64,000 nucleotides of DNA from contig DATHXC010000007.1 in the NCBI GenBank assembly GCA_035459965.1, positions 186,001-250,000 on the forward strand. The letters are read 5' to 3'. Positions within the stretch are counted from its first letter, which is position 1, and each line of letters starts with the position of its first letter. Shown piece after piece: positions 17,569 to 27,581 of this stretch. Below the pieces are notes generated by a model. The model did not search any database. It was not told the DNA's origin and saw only the letters and a list, made by a program, of their open reading frames with translations. A program made the translations under genes and the position numbers. Source of the DNA: DATHXC01 sp035459965. Lineage in GTDB: Bacteria; Pseudomonadota; Gammaproteobacteria; Burkholderiales; Methylophilaceae.

Positions 17569-18819
17569 TTGTCCAAGCCACTTAACGCCAATAAAAGGCG
17601 TGTAGTTGTCACTGGGCTAGGCGTTGTGTCACCAGTAGGTATCGGTGTACAGGCGTCCTGGTCTGACTTGTTAGCTGGTAAATCCGGCATTACAAAAATC
17701 ACTAAATTTGATGCGAGTAACTTTGCTTCGCAGATTGCTGGTGAAGTCAAAGGGTTCGATGTTTCGCAATATCTTCCTGCCAAGGAAGCGCGGCGTATGG
17801 ACACCTTCATTCAATACGGCATGGCGGCTGGTATCGAGGCCTTTAAGGACTCAGGTATTGTGGTTACCGAAGAAAATGCCGAGCGTATCGGCGTTTCCAT
17901 CGGTTCCGGCATTGGTGGCTTACGCCTGATCGAAGAAACCAACGATACCTATGATGAAGGCGGTCCTCGCAAGATTTCGCCTTTCTTCATCCCAGGTACC
18001 ATCATCAACATGATTTCCGGCAATCTCTCCATCATGTACGGCCTTAAAGGCCCGAATGTGGCGATTGTGACCGCCTGCACCACTGGCACGCACTCGATCG
18101 GGGATGCTGCACGCATGATTGAGTATGGTGATGCGGATGTCATGATCGCGGGTGGTGCCGAAGCTGCCATAACCGAGCTTTCTGTTGGCGGTTTTGCTTC
18201 AGCCCGTGCCCTGTCTACCCGTAACGACGATCCTGCAACGGCGAGCCGTCCATGGGATAAAGATCGTGACGGCTTTGTCATCGGTGAAGGTGCTGGCGTC
18301 ATGGTGCTTGAAGAGTATGAATCAGCCAAGAAACGCGGTGCCAAGATTTATGCCGAGCTGCTGGGTTATGGCATGAGTGCTGATGCTTACCATATGACTG
18401 CACCCAATATGGATGGCCCGCGTCGTTCAATGCGCAATGCGCTTAATAATGCAGGCGTAAATCCTGAGCAGGTGCAGTTTGTTAATGCACATGGCACTTC
18501 CACACCATTGGGTGATGCCAATGAGACCAATGCGATTAAAGCTGCATTCGGGGATCACGCCAGGAAACTGGTTGTGAATTCCACCAAGTCCATGACTGGC
18601 CATTTGCTGGGTGGCGCTGGTGGCTTGGAATCTGTATTTACCGTACTTTCCATTCACAATCAGGTTTCTCCGCCAACGATTAATATCTTCAATCAGGATC
18701 CTGAATGTGATCTTGATTTCTGTGCTAACACGGCACGGGATATGAAGATTGATATTGCGCTTAAAAACAATTTCGGGTTCGGTGGCACCAACGGCTCACT
18801 TGTTTTTGGCAAGATATAA
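17569..18819 (+). CDS. fabF: 3-oxoacyl-[ACP] synthase II (FabF)
   Basis: FabF is the main elongating condensing enzyme. The 416-aa protein uses a TTG start with TTGGGG a few bases upstream. The triad Cys170 (TACTTGTHS), His308 (NAHGTSTPLGD) and His345 (MTGHLLGGAGG) is complete. It ends the core fab cluster, 33 nt after acpP. Confidence 0.96.
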   Translation: MSKPLNANKRRVVVTGLGVVSPVGIGVQASWSDLLAGKSGITKITKFDASNFASQIAGEVKGFDVSQYLPAKEARRMDTFIQYGMAAGIEAFKDSGIVVTEENAERIGVSIGSGIGGLRLIEETNDTYDEGGPRKISPFFIPGTIINMISGNLSIMYGLKGPNVAIVTACTTGTHSIGDAARMIEYGDADVMIAGGAEAAITELSVGGFASARALSTRNDDPATASRPWDKDRDGFVIGEGAGVMVLEEYESAKKRGAKIYAELLGYGMSADAYHMTAPNMDGPRRSMRNALNNAGVNPEQVQFVNAHGTSTPLGDANETNAIKAAFGDHARKLVVNSTKSMTGHLLGGAGGLESVFTVLSIHNQVSPPTINIFNQDPECDLDFCANTARDMKIDIALKNNFGFGGTNGSLVFGKI

Positions 18820-19175
18820 ATCGCTCTAAAACGTTATTGAGCGGCGAACCAACGCACGGATATCGTTATTTGTAGTTCTTTTATGCACAGTATCAGTGCA
18901 TATGACGAGATTGTGATGGTTTAAGATATATGGAATTCAATAAATTTTTTATCTCATTGAATTTTAAATATATTTTAAATTGCTCAATTTATATCAAAAA
19001 AGTAAAAAGCTAATGGCTGTCATGAGTTAGCTAAACAACTCTCTGGTATTCCACAAAACTATCCACAGCTTTTGTGGAATACCATAAATTGCTCTGGCAG
19101 TAAGGCTTCACGCCGCATGCAACATGCTTTACGATAGCTGTAATAACAATATATCCGACACAGCATGGCTGCTTA
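18820..19175. other. Intergenic region between fabF and pabC
   Basis: This AT-rich 356-base stretch has no convincing gene. Just after fabF there is a weak hairpin (CGCTC...GAGCG). Its main feature is the long perfect inverted repeat at 19044-19084, listed separately. Confidence 0.6.
19044..19084. repeat. 15-bp perfect inverted repeat with DnaA-box-like loop
   Basis: TGGTATTCCACAAAA (19044-19058) is exactly mirrored by TTTTGTGGAATACCA (19070-19084) around an 11-nt loop. The loop holds CTATCCACA, one base from the DnaA box TTATCCACA. There is no T-run after it, so it is unlikely to be a simple terminator. It lies about 90 nt before pabC. Confidence 0.75.
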
Positions 19176-19991
19176 ATGAATTCCACACAGTATTTGATTA
19201 ATGGTCGTAGCGACATCACTTTGTCTCCGTTAGACCGAGGTTTTGCCTACGGTGATGGCGTGTTTCGTACGATTAAAATTACTGGCGGCAAGCCAGATCA
19301 TTGGTCATTGCACTACACTAAGTTGCTAGAAGATTGCAATGTGTTGGGCATTGTTTGTCCAGCTGCCGATCTTCTTATGAGCGACTTAAAGCAGTTAGTT
19401 ACCGACAGGCATGATGCAGTCATCAAGATCATCATTACGCGCGGTGAGGGTGCGCGTGGTTACGCAGTGCCTGCACTTGCGCAGCCCACTCGTATCGTCA
19501 TTAAAACACCCTTGCCGAGCTATCCCTCAGCCAACTTTGATGAAGGCGTCAAACTGCATCTTTGTGAGTTACGTTTATCAGCACAGGCAAAATATGCGGG
19601 GATCAAGCACCTTAATCGCTTGGAAAACGTGATGGCACGTATGGAGTGGAGTGATTCATCTATTGTCGATGGTGTGCTGCTGGATAGCCATGAAAACGTC
19701 ATAGAGTGCACCATGAGTAATCTATTTGCGCGCTTCGGTACAACACTCCTGACGCCTGACCTTGGTAATTGTGGTGTTGCCGGGATTACCAGGCAGCAGA
19801 TATTGAAGCTGGCACTCAACTTAGGTCTAAGCCCAGAAGTAGCACAGATAGCACTCTCAAGGTTAATGCAGGCAGATGAATTGGTCATATGCAATAGCCT
19901 CTATGGCGTGTGGCAGGTCAGGGCTTTTAACGAGCGTACCTGGAGCCAGTCAAGCCTGGCCAGCAATTTGCGTAAGGCTTTACATGAGTAA
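19176..19991 (+). CDS. pabC: Aminodeoxychorismate lyase PabC
   Basis: PabC is a PLP-dependent fold-IV enzyme that releases pyruvate from 4-amino-4-deoxychorismate to give p-aminobenzoate for folate. The 271-aa protein shows DRGFAYGDGVFRTIKI and the PLP-binding Lys144 in GIKHLNRLENV, with ECTMSNLFAR further on. Position before mltG and tmk matches E. coli. No good ribosome-binding site is seen before the ATG. Confidence 0.93.
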   Translation: MNSTQYLINGRSDITLSPLDRGFAYGDGVFRTIKITGGKPDHWSLHYTKLLEDCNVLGIVCPAADLLMSDLKQLVTDRHDAVIKIIITRGEGARGYAVPALAQPTRIVIKTPLPSYPSANFDEGVKLHLCELRLSAQAKYAGIKHLNRLENVMARMEWSDSSIVDGVLLDSHENVIECTMSNLFARFGTTLLTPDLGNCGVAGITRQQILKLALNLGLSPEVAQIALSRLMQADELVICNSLYGVWQVRAFNERTWSQSSLASNLRKALHE

Positions 19992-20071
19992 TGTGCGCCC
20001 GGACTTACCGTTCGATTTGAATGCGAAGATTAGGAATATAGGATTTTGAATATCAGGATGTTGAACTGGCA

Positions 20072-21064
20072 ATGAAGTTAATCAAAAGAATAATCGGCCT
20101 GGGGTTTTGTGCCTGCCTGCTAGTGTTGGCCTGGATGATTTATTTTGCCATGCAGCCTGTGAATTTAAACGCTGATACTGCAGAGTTAACGGTCAAGCCT
20201 GGCAGTATGCGCAGTGTTAGCCAGCAGTTGGTACAGCAAGGCATACTCGACCATGCGATGAGTTTTGAACTCATGGTCAGGGCTTTAGGTCGGGCAAGTG
20301 AAGTCAAAGCTGGCATTTACCTGATTAAAAACGGCGTCACGCCTTATGATTTGATGAACACGCTGACCAATGGCGATACCTCTCAAGCCAGCATCACCTT
20401 TATCGAAGGCTGGACCTTTGCCCAGATGCGAGCTGCGCTGAATGCCAGTGATTCTGTGCGTCATATGACCATGTCCTACACCGAGCGCGAGCTGCTGGAT
20501 GAAATTGGCGTAGCGGAAGTCAGTGCTGAGGGCTTGTTTTTCCCGGATACCTATTTTTTCAGCAGGAATGCGAGCGACAAGGAAATACTTAAACGCGCCT
20601 ACCAGACCATGCAAACCAAGCTAAGCGCAGCCTGGATAAACAGGGCACCAGGATTGCCTTATGACACGCCATATAAGGCGTTGATCATGGCATCCATCGT
20701 TGAGAAAGAGACCGGAAAATCATCCGAGCGCCCGCAAATAGCCGGGGTGTTCATGAACCGATTGCGTCTTGGGATGCGTTTACAGACTGACCCAACGGTG
20801 ATTTACGGCTTGGGGGATAACTACGATGGTAATCTACGCAAGAAAGACCTGCTGACGGACTCTCTCTACAATACATATACTAGGGCTGGTTTGCCGCCGA
20901 CGCCTATCGCGATGCCGGGCATGGGCTCTATTGATGCAGCGCTGAACCCGGCCAAGACCAATGCAATTTACTTTGTAGGTAAGGGTGATGGCAGTCATGC
21001 ATTCTCCGCTACACTTGCCGAACATAATCGGGCCGTTGCCAAGTATCAATTAGGAAAACATTAA
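20072..21064 (+). CDS. mltG: Endolytic murein transglycosylase MltG
   Basis: MltG cleaves nascent glycan strands of peptidoglycan and acts as a terminase for their polymerisation. The 330-aa protein has one N-terminal membrane anchor (residues ~7-27), a LysM-like part, and the YceG domain with catalytic Glu211 in MASIVEKETG, followed by RPQIAGVFMNRL and LQTDPTVIYG. Three bases separate it from tmk. Confidence 0.95.
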   Translation: MKLIKRIIGLGFCACLLVLAWMIYFAMQPVNLNADTAELTVKPGSMRSVSQQLVQQGILDHAMSFELMVRALGRASEVKAGIYLIKNGVTPYDLMNTLTNGDTSQASITFIEGWTFAQMRAALNASDSVRHMTMSYTERELLDEIGVAEVSAEGLFFPDTYFFSRNASDKEILKRAYQTMQTKLSAAWINRAPGLPYDTPYKALIMASIVEKETGKSSERPQIAGVFMNRLRLGMRLQTDPTVIYGLGDNYDGNLRKKDLLTDSLYNTYTRAGLPPTPIAMPGMGSIDAALNPAKTNAIYFVGKGDGSHAFSATLAEHNRAVAKYQLGKH

Positions 21065-21066
21065 TA

Positions 21067-21672
21067 ATGCGTGGAAAATTCATTACGCTGGAGGGTATGG
21101 ACGGTGCAGGTAAAAGCACGCATATCACCACCATAGTCTCCATGCTGCAGGCGCGTGGGGTGGAAGTAGTTTCAACGCGTGAGCCTGGCGGCACGTCATT
21201 AGGCGAGCGCCTGCGGGAATTGCTGCTACACGAACCCATGCACCCAGAAACTGAGACACTCCTGATGTTTGCAGCACGTCGCGAGCATATTATCCAGGTC
21301 ATCGAGCCGGCATTGGCCCGTGGTGCCTGGGTGCTATCTGATCGTTTCACTGATGCGACCTATGCGTATCAATGCGGCGGGCGAGGCGTGACTGCCGAAA
21401 AAATTTGCGCCCTGGAAGACTGGGTGCAGGCTGGCCTGCAGCCTGATGTTACGCTGTTATTCGATGTGCCTGTAGAGGTAAGCGTAGCGCGCCTCGCAGG
21501 GGCACGTGCACCAGATAAGTTTGAGCGTGAAACCGCTGATTTTTTTACGCGTATACGTAATGCCTATTTACAACGCGCCGCCGAACAGCCGCAACGATTT
21601 AGGGTGATCGATGCCAATCACCCGCTGAATGAAGTTAAAAAATCACTAGAGAGTATCATTCTATCCATATGA
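21067..21672 (+). CDS. tmk: Thymidylate kinase
   Basis: Tmk phosphorylates dTMP to dTDP. The 201-aa protein has the P-loop GMDGAGKST (residues 10-18), the DR(F/Y) motif in LSDRFTDATYAYQCGGRG and the usual LID region. It overlaps holB by 4 nt (ATGA). Confidence 0.97.
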   Translation: MRGKFITLEGMDGAGKSTHITTIVSMLQARGVEVVSTREPGGTSLGERLRELLLHEPMHPETETLLMFAARREHIIQVIEPALARGAWVLSDRFTDATYAYQCGGRGVTAEKICALEDWVQAGLQPDVTLLFDVPVEVSVARLAGARAPDKFERETADFFTRIRNAYLQRAAEQPQRFRVIDANHPLNEVKKSLESIILSI

Positions 21673-22691
21673 TAGATAATGCTATATATCCATGGCAAAA
21701 GCCATTGTGGCAGCAACTCACCAGCACACGTGACCGACTGCCGCATGCCATGCTGTTGCGAGGTCGCAGCGGGATAGGTAAGTTCGATTTTGCCAAGTCA
21801 CTCACAAACGCGCTGTTATGTCAGACCCCTGATAGTGAAGGCTTTGCCTGCGGGGTGTGCGCAAGTTGCGGCTGGTTTGCGCAAGGCAATCACCCGGATT
21901 ACCGCTTACTCAGCCCGGAGCAGGATGCCACTGGTGACGAAGATAGCCCGGCGCCAGCAAAGACTAGCAAGAGAAGCCAGATTCTGATTGGGCAGATTCG
22001 TGAACTGGATAGTTTTCTCGAACAGTCCAGCCACAGTAGCGACGGTTTGCGCATCGTGTTGATATATCCGGCGGAAGCACTTAATCCTATTGCTGCCAAT
22101 GCTTTGTTGAAAATGCTGGAAGAGCCGCCTAAAGGCCTTAAATTCATCCTTGTTGCCGACCAACCGCATCGTCTATTGGCGACCATCATGAGTCGCTGCA
22201 ACAAGATTGATATGCCTATCCCTAGCCGCGACGATGCTGTCACCTGGCTGGCCCAGCATGATGTAAAGGATGCAGCAGTACGGCTTGATTATGCCGGTGG
22301 CTCACCCATATCAGCATTGGAAGATGCAGAGGAGGGCGCGCAGTCGCTAGCCACCGTATGGCAGATGCTCACCCAGGGTGCCAAGCTGGATGTATTCCCC
22401 CTGGCCACATTGTGCGCATCGCTGGGCATGGAGAATGCAATACACGCCATACAAAAATGGGTCTACGATATTATGGCCTGCAGGTTTACCGGCAAGATTC
22501 GTTACCACACTGCCCACGCCAGCGCTTTGCAAGCGCTTTCTGAAAGGGTAGACTTGGGTTTGTTGATGGATTTTCAGCGCAAGTTGAACCAGGCACGCAA
22601 AACTGCCTCGCATCCTCTCAACAATGAATTGCAGCTGGAAAATATTTTACTGAATTACATACAGTTATTTTCAATGAAAACAAGGCCGTAA
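21669..22691 (+). CDS. holB: DNA polymerase III subunit delta'
   Basis: HolB is a clamp-loader AAA+ subunit. The 340-aa protein has the AAA+ start PHAMLLRGRSGIGKFDFAKSL, a C4 zinc module (CGVCASCGW), the sensor region NALLKMLEEPPKG and the SRC motif (MSRCNKI). It follows tmk as in E. coli. Confidence 0.95.
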   Translation: MIDNAIYPWQKPLWQQLTSTRDRLPHAMLLRGRSGIGKFDFAKSLTNALLCQTPDSEGFACGVCASCGWFAQGNHPDYRLLSPEQDATGDEDSPAPAKTSKRSQILIGQIRELDSFLEQSSHSSDGLRIVLIYPAEALNPIAANALLKMLEEPPKGLKFILVADQPHRLLATIMSRCNKIDMPIPSRDDAVTWLAQHDVKDAAVRLDYAGGSPISALEDAEEGAQSLATVWQMLTQGAKLDVFPLATLCASLGMENAIHAIQKWVYDIMACRFTGKIRYHTAHASALQALSERVDLGLLMDFQRKLNQARKTASHPLNNELQLENILLNYIQLFSMKTRP

Positions 22692-22702
22692 TCCCATAGA
22701 AC

Positions 22703-23083
22703 ATGAGTACAGAAGCCTCTTCAGCAGAAAAAGCCCCCGTCAATGTACCCAAGCCCGGTGTATTGTCGCTTGCCATCAAGGAAAAGGCAGCGCTTTACGC
22801 AGCCTATATGCCTTATATCAAGGGTGGCGGTTTATTTATCCCCACCAACAAACACTACAATATTGGTGATGAGGTGTTCATGTTGCTGAGCCTGCTGGAA
22901 GACCCGGTGAAGCTGAAAGTGGTGGGACATGTAGTGTGGATTACCACAGTCGCCCAGGCTAATCGCCCACAAGGTATCGGTGTGCAGTTCAGTGAAAAGG
23001 ACGGCGGCCAGGAAGCACGCAATAAGATAGAAGGCCTGCTTGGCAGTGCACTCAAGTCTTCACGCCCAACTCATACCATGTAG
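22703..23083 (+). CDS. pilZ: Type IV pilus PilZ protein
   Basis: A 126-aa single-domain PilZ protein required for type IV pilus assembly. The core YIKGGGLFIPTNKHYNIGDEVFMLLSL and VVWITT...RPQGIGVQF matches the founding PilZ. The RxxxR and (D/N)xSxxG motifs that bind cyclic di-GMP are absent, as in P. aeruginosa PilZ, so it probably works by protein contacts. The holB-pilZ-tatD order is conserved in proteobacteria. Confidence 0.93.
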   Translation: MSTEASSAEKAPVNVPKPGVLSLAIKEKAALYAAYMPYIKGGGLFIPTNKHYNIGDEVFMLLSLLEDPVKLKVVGHVVWITTVAQANRPQGIGVQFSEKDGGQEARNKIEGLLGSALKSSRPTHTM

Positions 23084-23157
23084 CTATTACCATAGTGTCG
23101 CACTATGTAATCCATGCCTTGTCATAAGTTTTACCTCTTCTTTTAAAAAGTAACGCC

Positions 23158-23934
23158 ATGCTGGTAGATTCCCACTGTCATATTAACTTTCCTGAGCTAG
23201 CAGCCAATATGGATGCGGTGCGCCAGGCCATGACAGATCACGGTGTTGGACATGCCATGTGCATCTCGGTCACGCTGGCTGATTTCCCGCAAGTGTTAGG
23301 TGTTGCGGAGGCTTACCCCAATATTTTTGCTTCCGTTGGCGTGCATCCGGACTATGAAGATGAGCCGCCATTCACCATGGAAGATCTGGTACGGCTTGCA
23401 GATCACCCTAAAGTCATCGCTATTGGTGAGACGGGGCTGGATTACTTCCGTCTTACCGGTGACCTAGAGTGGCAACGCGAACGCTTCCGCACCCACATAC
23501 GCGCTGCCATCAAGGCAGATAAACCTCTGGTCATCCATACCCGATCTTCAGCTGAAGACACTATCCGCATCATGCGAGAAGAAAATGCACAGAAAATAGG
23601 CGGCGTCATGCATTGCTTTACCGAAAGCCTGGAGGTGGCTTTACAGGCAATCGAGCTGGGTTTCTATATCTCATTTTCCGGTATCGTTACCTTCAAGAAT
23701 GCGCTGTCACTCAAGGAAGTCGCCAGGCAAGTACCGCTTGATCGCATGCTGGTAGAAACTGACTCGCCTTACTTGGCACCTATTCCATATCGAGGCAAAA
23801 CCAACCAGCCTGCCTATGTGAAGTTCGTCGCCGAAGAAGTAGCACGCCTGCGCGGCATTTCACTTGAAGAGTTAACTGAGGCGACTACCCATAATTTCTT
23901 TACCCTATTCAGGTCCGCCAGGCCATGCAACTAA
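23158..23934 (+). CDS. TatD-family metal-dependent DNase (YcfH-like)
   Basis: A 258-aa amidohydrolase-fold protein with the metal-binding residues of TatD nucleases: DSHCHIN at the start, GETGLDY, HTRSS, MHCFTES and ETDSPYLAP. The family removes nucleotides from DNA ends; YcfH-type members follow holB and pilZ in many genomes. It overlaps the next gene by 10 nt. Confidence 0.93.
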   Translation: MLVDSHCHINFPELAANMDAVRQAMTDHGVGHAMCISVTLADFPQVLGVAEAYPNIFASVGVHPDYEDEPPFTMEDLVRLADHPKVIAIGETGLDYFRLTGDLEWQRERFRTHIRAAIKADKPLVIHTRSSAEDTIRIMREENAQKIGGVMHCFTESLEVALQAIELGFYISFSGIVTFKNALSLKEVARQVPLDRMLVETDSPYLAPIPYRGKTNQPAYVKFVAEEVARLRGISLEELTEATTHNFFTLFRSARPCN

Positions 23935-24689
23935 CCATGCTGGGCGTTGGTTCCAGCGCGGGCACGCCTGCAATCGGTTGCCAGTGCGCGACGTGCACAT
24001 CAAGTGATATTCGCAACAAACGCAGCCGTTGTTCAGGCGCTATTACCATGCCGACGGGTGAGGTAATCATCATAGATACCGGCCCCGATCTGCGTCAGCA
24101 ATCCCTGCGTGAAGGCCTGGATCGTGTGGATGCAGTGCTTTACACCCACACCCATGCAGACCACTTGCATGGCATCGATGACCTGCGCGGATTCTGCCAG
24201 ATACAGCGCCGACAGATTCCGCTTTATGGCAAGTCAGATGCAATGGAGCATATCGTCAGCAAATTCGGCTATGCGATCCGGGCGCCCGGTGATTTCTGGG
24301 AACTCCCAGTATTAAGTGTTAATAGCATAGATGCCGCATTTGAGTTGTTCGGCACACGTATTACCCCTATCCCAGTCAAGCACGGCAATAGCGATATCCT
24401 GGGTTACCGCATCGGCAATATGGCGTACCTGACGGACGTGTCTGCGATTAATGAAGAATCGCTGAGCTTGTTGCAAGGCCTGGAAGTGCTGATGCTGGAT
24501 TGCTTGCGCTATAAACCGCACTATACCCATATCAATGTGGAACAAAGCCTGGCCTATGCCAGTCATATCAATGCTGACAATACATATTTGATTCATATGA
24601 CGCATGACATCGAATATGGTGAATTGAGTAAGACATTGCCAGCTAAGGTGCATGTGGCTTACGACGGCATTAAACTAACGTTTAATTGA
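23925..24689 (+). CDS. Metallo-beta-lactamase-fold hydrolase (PhnP-like)
   Basis: A 254-aa MBL-fold enzyme with the zinc signature THTHADH (His75, His77, Asp79, His80), DTGPDLRQQ, and an early cysteine cluster (GCQCATCTSSDIRNKRSRCS) seen in PhnP-type cyclic phosphodiesterases. It likely hydrolyses a cyclic phosphate ester, but no phosphonate genes are nearby, so the substrate is unknown. It overlaps tatD and is probably co-translated with it. Confidence 0.85.
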   Translation: MQLTMLGVGSSAGTPAIGCQCATCTSSDIRNKRSRCSGAITMPTGEVIIIDTGPDLRQQSLREGLDRVDAVLYTHTHADHLHGIDDLRGFCQIQRRQIPLYGKSDAMEHIVSKFGYAIRAPGDFWELPVLSVNSIDAAFELFGTRITPIPVKHGNSDILGYRIGNMAYLTDVSAINEESLSLLQGLEVLMLDCLRYKPHYTHINVEQSLAYASHINADNTYLIHMTHDIEYGELSKTLPAKVHVAYDGIKLTFN

Positions 24690-24825
24690 TTTAACAGGAA
24701 TTGAAAAATCGATACTAGTGAAGACGTGGCTGTAATCGCTAGCTATAAATGAGATAATCCAGCCATCACGGTTCTAGATAGCATTAAAAAGATAACTTTT
24801 CAGATTAAACGAATAGGGAAATAAC

Positions 24826-25206
24826 ATGGGATTAGGCAAGAAAATATCATGGTCCATCGCATTGATGGCGCTAATGACAATATCATTCGGCGCATACGCT
24901 GGCGAGCCGATAAAAAAAGGCAAGGTATATACCGAAGAAGAGTTCTTAACTGCATTCAGTGGCAAATCTCGTAAGGTCATCACTGAAAAACTGGGCACTC
25001 CGGCACGCAAAGAGCAGTCTGTAAAACCTACCGGCGCAGATGGTGTGATCGCTGGTAAGGGTCAGGAGCCTTCCAAGCCAGTGAATGTCGAAATGTGGTA
25101 TTACAATGGTGTCGTCAACTACGCACCTAAAAAAGCCTACAAATTTACCGAACTGACCTTTGTTAACGACCGTTGCATGAATATCGCATTCTTCAACAAC
25201 AAATAA
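24826..25206 (+). CDS. Exported protein of unknown function
   Basis: A 126-aa protein I do not recognise. It starts with a clear signal peptide (cleavage likely after FGAYA) and has a small mixed domain with KVITEKLGTPARKE, faintly like the BamE/SmpA alpha-beta motif, and one cysteine near the end. AGGGA precedes the start. Likely periplasmic. Confidence 0.72.
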   Translation: MGLGKKISWSIALMALMTISFGAYAGEPIKKGKVYTEEEFLTAFSGKSRKVITEKLGTPARKEQSVKPTGADGVIAGKGQEPSKPVNVEMWYYNGVVNYAPKKAYKFTELTFVNDRCMNIAFFNNK

Positions 25207-25216
25207 AGTCATAAGG

Positions 25217-25241
25217 GCACGCCGGTATCACACTGGCGTGC
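25217..25241. repeat. Hairpin after the exported protein gene
   Basis: GCACGCCGGT and ACTGGCGTGC form a 10-bp stem with one wobble pair and a 5-nt loop, 11 nt after the stop. No U-tract follows, so it may be an RNA 3'-end stabiliser rather than a terminator. Confidence 0.45.
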
Positions 25242-25369
25242 TGACCAGTTACACCTCAATAAACTATTACTACATACAGCCTTCGTTTCTGGCTTTGTAG
25301 AGCAGCTCATAAATTCAATTCATATCATCTGTGCTGCAATCCAATGTAACTAATGGAGTGTCCTTACGC

Positions 25370-27562
25370 ATGCGATTTTGTATTCTCAGCATCCTCGTTT
25401 TATTATCGATGACAAATCATGCCCATGCCGAAGTGCAGGATCTAGGCGGTAGCTGGCAGTTTCAGCCAACAACTGAAGCTAAGGTCAGCCCCGATAGCGC
25501 ACCTTCAGCAGAGTCTAGCTGGCAAACCATCCAGGTGCCCGATAACTGGTTTCGCCAGGGCCACGATATCAGCGGCAAGGCCTGGTATAGAAAACAGATA
25601 TCGGTAAAGCCGGAAATGCTCAAGCGCCATGTGCGGCTTGTCTTTGAGGGTGTGGATTACATGGCGGATGTCTGGATCAATGGGCATTACCTTGGTCATC
25701 ATGAAGGGTATTTTCAATCCTTCGACTTCGACATCTCCAAGCACTTGCAACAAGGTGATAACGTGCTGACCGTGCTGGTAGATAGCCCACTTGAAGAGCC
25801 CAAAGCTTGGTCGTTCAATAAACGCCTGCTCAAAGGCATATTCAGTCATCACGATACGCGCCCCGGTGGGGCGTGGTCGGAACGTGGGCAGGAGCAGAAT
25901 ACCGGTGGTATCTGGGCACCTGTGCGGCTGGAAATTTCTGATCAGCTGGCCATACGTCAGTTAGCGCTCAAGCCCAAACTCATTTCACCTAAGATTACAC
26001 AGAACTCATGGAATCTTGAAGCCGATGCGCTATTAGACAGCGATCTAGCCAATGACGCGGAAGTGAGTGTAGAGGCTGTTTTGGTGCCGGAAAACTTCAA
26101 AGGCAAGTCGTATAACTTGCGCCAGAAGAATCAGCTCAAGAATGGCGAGGGCAAGTTGGCTTTCACGATGCCTGTTGAGCAGCCTGTGCTATGGTGGCCA
26201 GCCGGGCATGGTAAACCCAATCTGTACCGCCTTAAGCTGAATATCCTTAAGGCTGGACGTGTGCTTGACCACAAAGAAGCCGTTATTGGTTTTCGTGAAG
26301 TCCGTGTGGATAGCAGCACACAGCAATGGTATGTCAATGGCCGTCGGCTTTTCCTGCGCGGCACCAATTACATCGCCAGCCAGTGGCTGGCAGAGATGAC
26401 ACCAGCGCGATACGCGCAAGACATGGAGTTGATGCAGCAAGCCAACATCAATGCTATCCGGGTGCATGCTCATATTGAAGCACCGGGCTTTTATGAGCTG
26501 TGCGATCGTAGCGGCATATTGGTGATGCAGGATTTCCTGCTGCAATGGGGCTATAGCGACGACCAGGACTTTACCAGGGAAGCACGCAAGCAGGCTGCCG
26601 ATATGGTGAATAGCCTATCCAATCATCCAACTGTAGTTGCCTGGGTATTACACAATGAACCGCCATGGGATGCCCCGTGGATGCACACTAAATATCCCGA
26701 CTACCTTCCAGACAAGAACCGCACACTGGATGACCTGCTGTTTGCGGATATCAGTGCACTTGACCCGAGCAGGGTAGTGAGAAAAGAATCGCCAGTACGG
26801 GAGCATGAATGGATAGGCTGGTATTTCGGCCAATGGCAGGATTTTGCAAAGCCAGCGAAAAACCCATGGATTACTGAGTTTGGCGCACAGGCGCTGCCAA
26901 ATTTGACCAGCCTGAAGAAAATATTCAAAGATGATGAGCTATGGCCGGATAACCAGCAAAAATGGGAAAAATGGCACTTTCATAATTTCCAGCCTCACGA
27001 AACATTCGACATTGCCCGCGTGCCCATGGGCGATAACATAGAGGCCTTCATCGCCAATACACAGGCTTACCAGGCCAAGCTGACGCAGTTTGCCGCTGAA
27101 TCGTATCGCCGCCAGCGTTATCAGCCGGTTTCCGCCATATTCCAGTTCATGTTTGTAGAAGACTGGCCTTCTATCAACTGGGGTGTCCTTGATTATTGGC
27201 GGCAACCCAAGCCCGGATATGCAGCACTCAAGACAGCCTATCAGCCAGTCTTGCCAAGCATAGAATGGATACGCGAATCTTATACCGAGGGCGAAACTGC
27301 AACCCTGGGCTTATGGGTGATCAACGATTTGTGGCAGGGCTACCCCAAAGCCCGATATCAGGTGGTGGTGTCGCTGGAGGGCAAACAAATCCGGGATAAA
27401 ATGCTGGCTGTCGATATTGCTGAGGATTCAGGTATCAAGCTGGAAGACTTGAAACTGGAGAACCTGATAGCAGGCTCATATCAAGTGAAGGTAAAAATAC
27501 TGAGTGCCGGTGGGAAACTGCTGGGAGAGAATCAGCATCAATTCAGCGTGCTGAAAAAGTAG
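25370..27562 (+). CDS. Exported glycoside hydrolase family 2 protein
   Basis: A 730-aa GH2 enzyme (the beta-galactosidase/beta-glucuronidase/beta-mannosidase family). It has a signal peptide (MRFCILSILVLLSMTNHAHA), an N-terminal jelly-roll domain (VWINGHYLGHHEGYFQSF), an Ig-like domain, and a TIM barrel with the acid/base Glu430 in HNEP and likely nucleophile Glu503 in TEFGAQ. The ATG at 25370 is chosen because it starts the signal peptide and has GGAG 11 nt upstream; a CTG-led extension is unlikely. The sugar specificity cannot be read from the sequence, and no sugar transporter is nearby. Confidence 0.87.
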   Translation: MRFCILSILVLLSMTNHAHAEVQDLGGSWQFQPTTEAKVSPDSAPSAESSWQTIQVPDNWFRQGHDISGKAWYRKQISVKPEMLKRHVRLVFEGVDYMADVWINGHYLGHHEGYFQSFDFDISKHLQQGDNVLTVLVDSPLEEPKAWSFNKRLLKGIFSHHDTRPGGAWSERGQEQNTGGIWAPVRLEISDQLAIRQLALKPKLISPKITQNSWNLEADALLDSDLANDAEVSVEAVLVPENFKGKSYNLRQKNQLKNGEGKLAFTMPVEQPVLWWPAGHGKPNLYRLKLNILKAGRVLDHKEAVIGFREVRVDSSTQQWYVNGRRLFLRGTNYIASQWLAEMTPARYAQDMELMQQANINAIRVHAHIEAPGFYELCDRSGILVMQDFLLQWGYSDDQDFTREARKQAADMVNSLSNHPTVVAWVLHNEPPWDAPWMHTKYPDYLPDKNRTLDDLLFADISALDPSRVVRKESPVREHEWIGWYFGQWQDFAKPAKNPWITEFGAQALPNLTSLKKIFKDDELWPDNQQKWEKWHFHNFQPHETFDIARVPMGDNIEAFIANTQAYQAKLTQFAAESYRRQRYQPVSAIFQFMFVEDWPSINWGVLDYWRQPKPGYAALKTAYQPVLPSIEWIRESYTEGETATLGLWVINDLWQGYPKARYQVVVSLEGKQIRDKMLAVDIAEDSGIKLEDLKLENLIAGSYQVKVKILSAGGKLLGENQHQFSVLKK

Positions 27563-27581
27563 GAATTTTCTATTGTTAATT

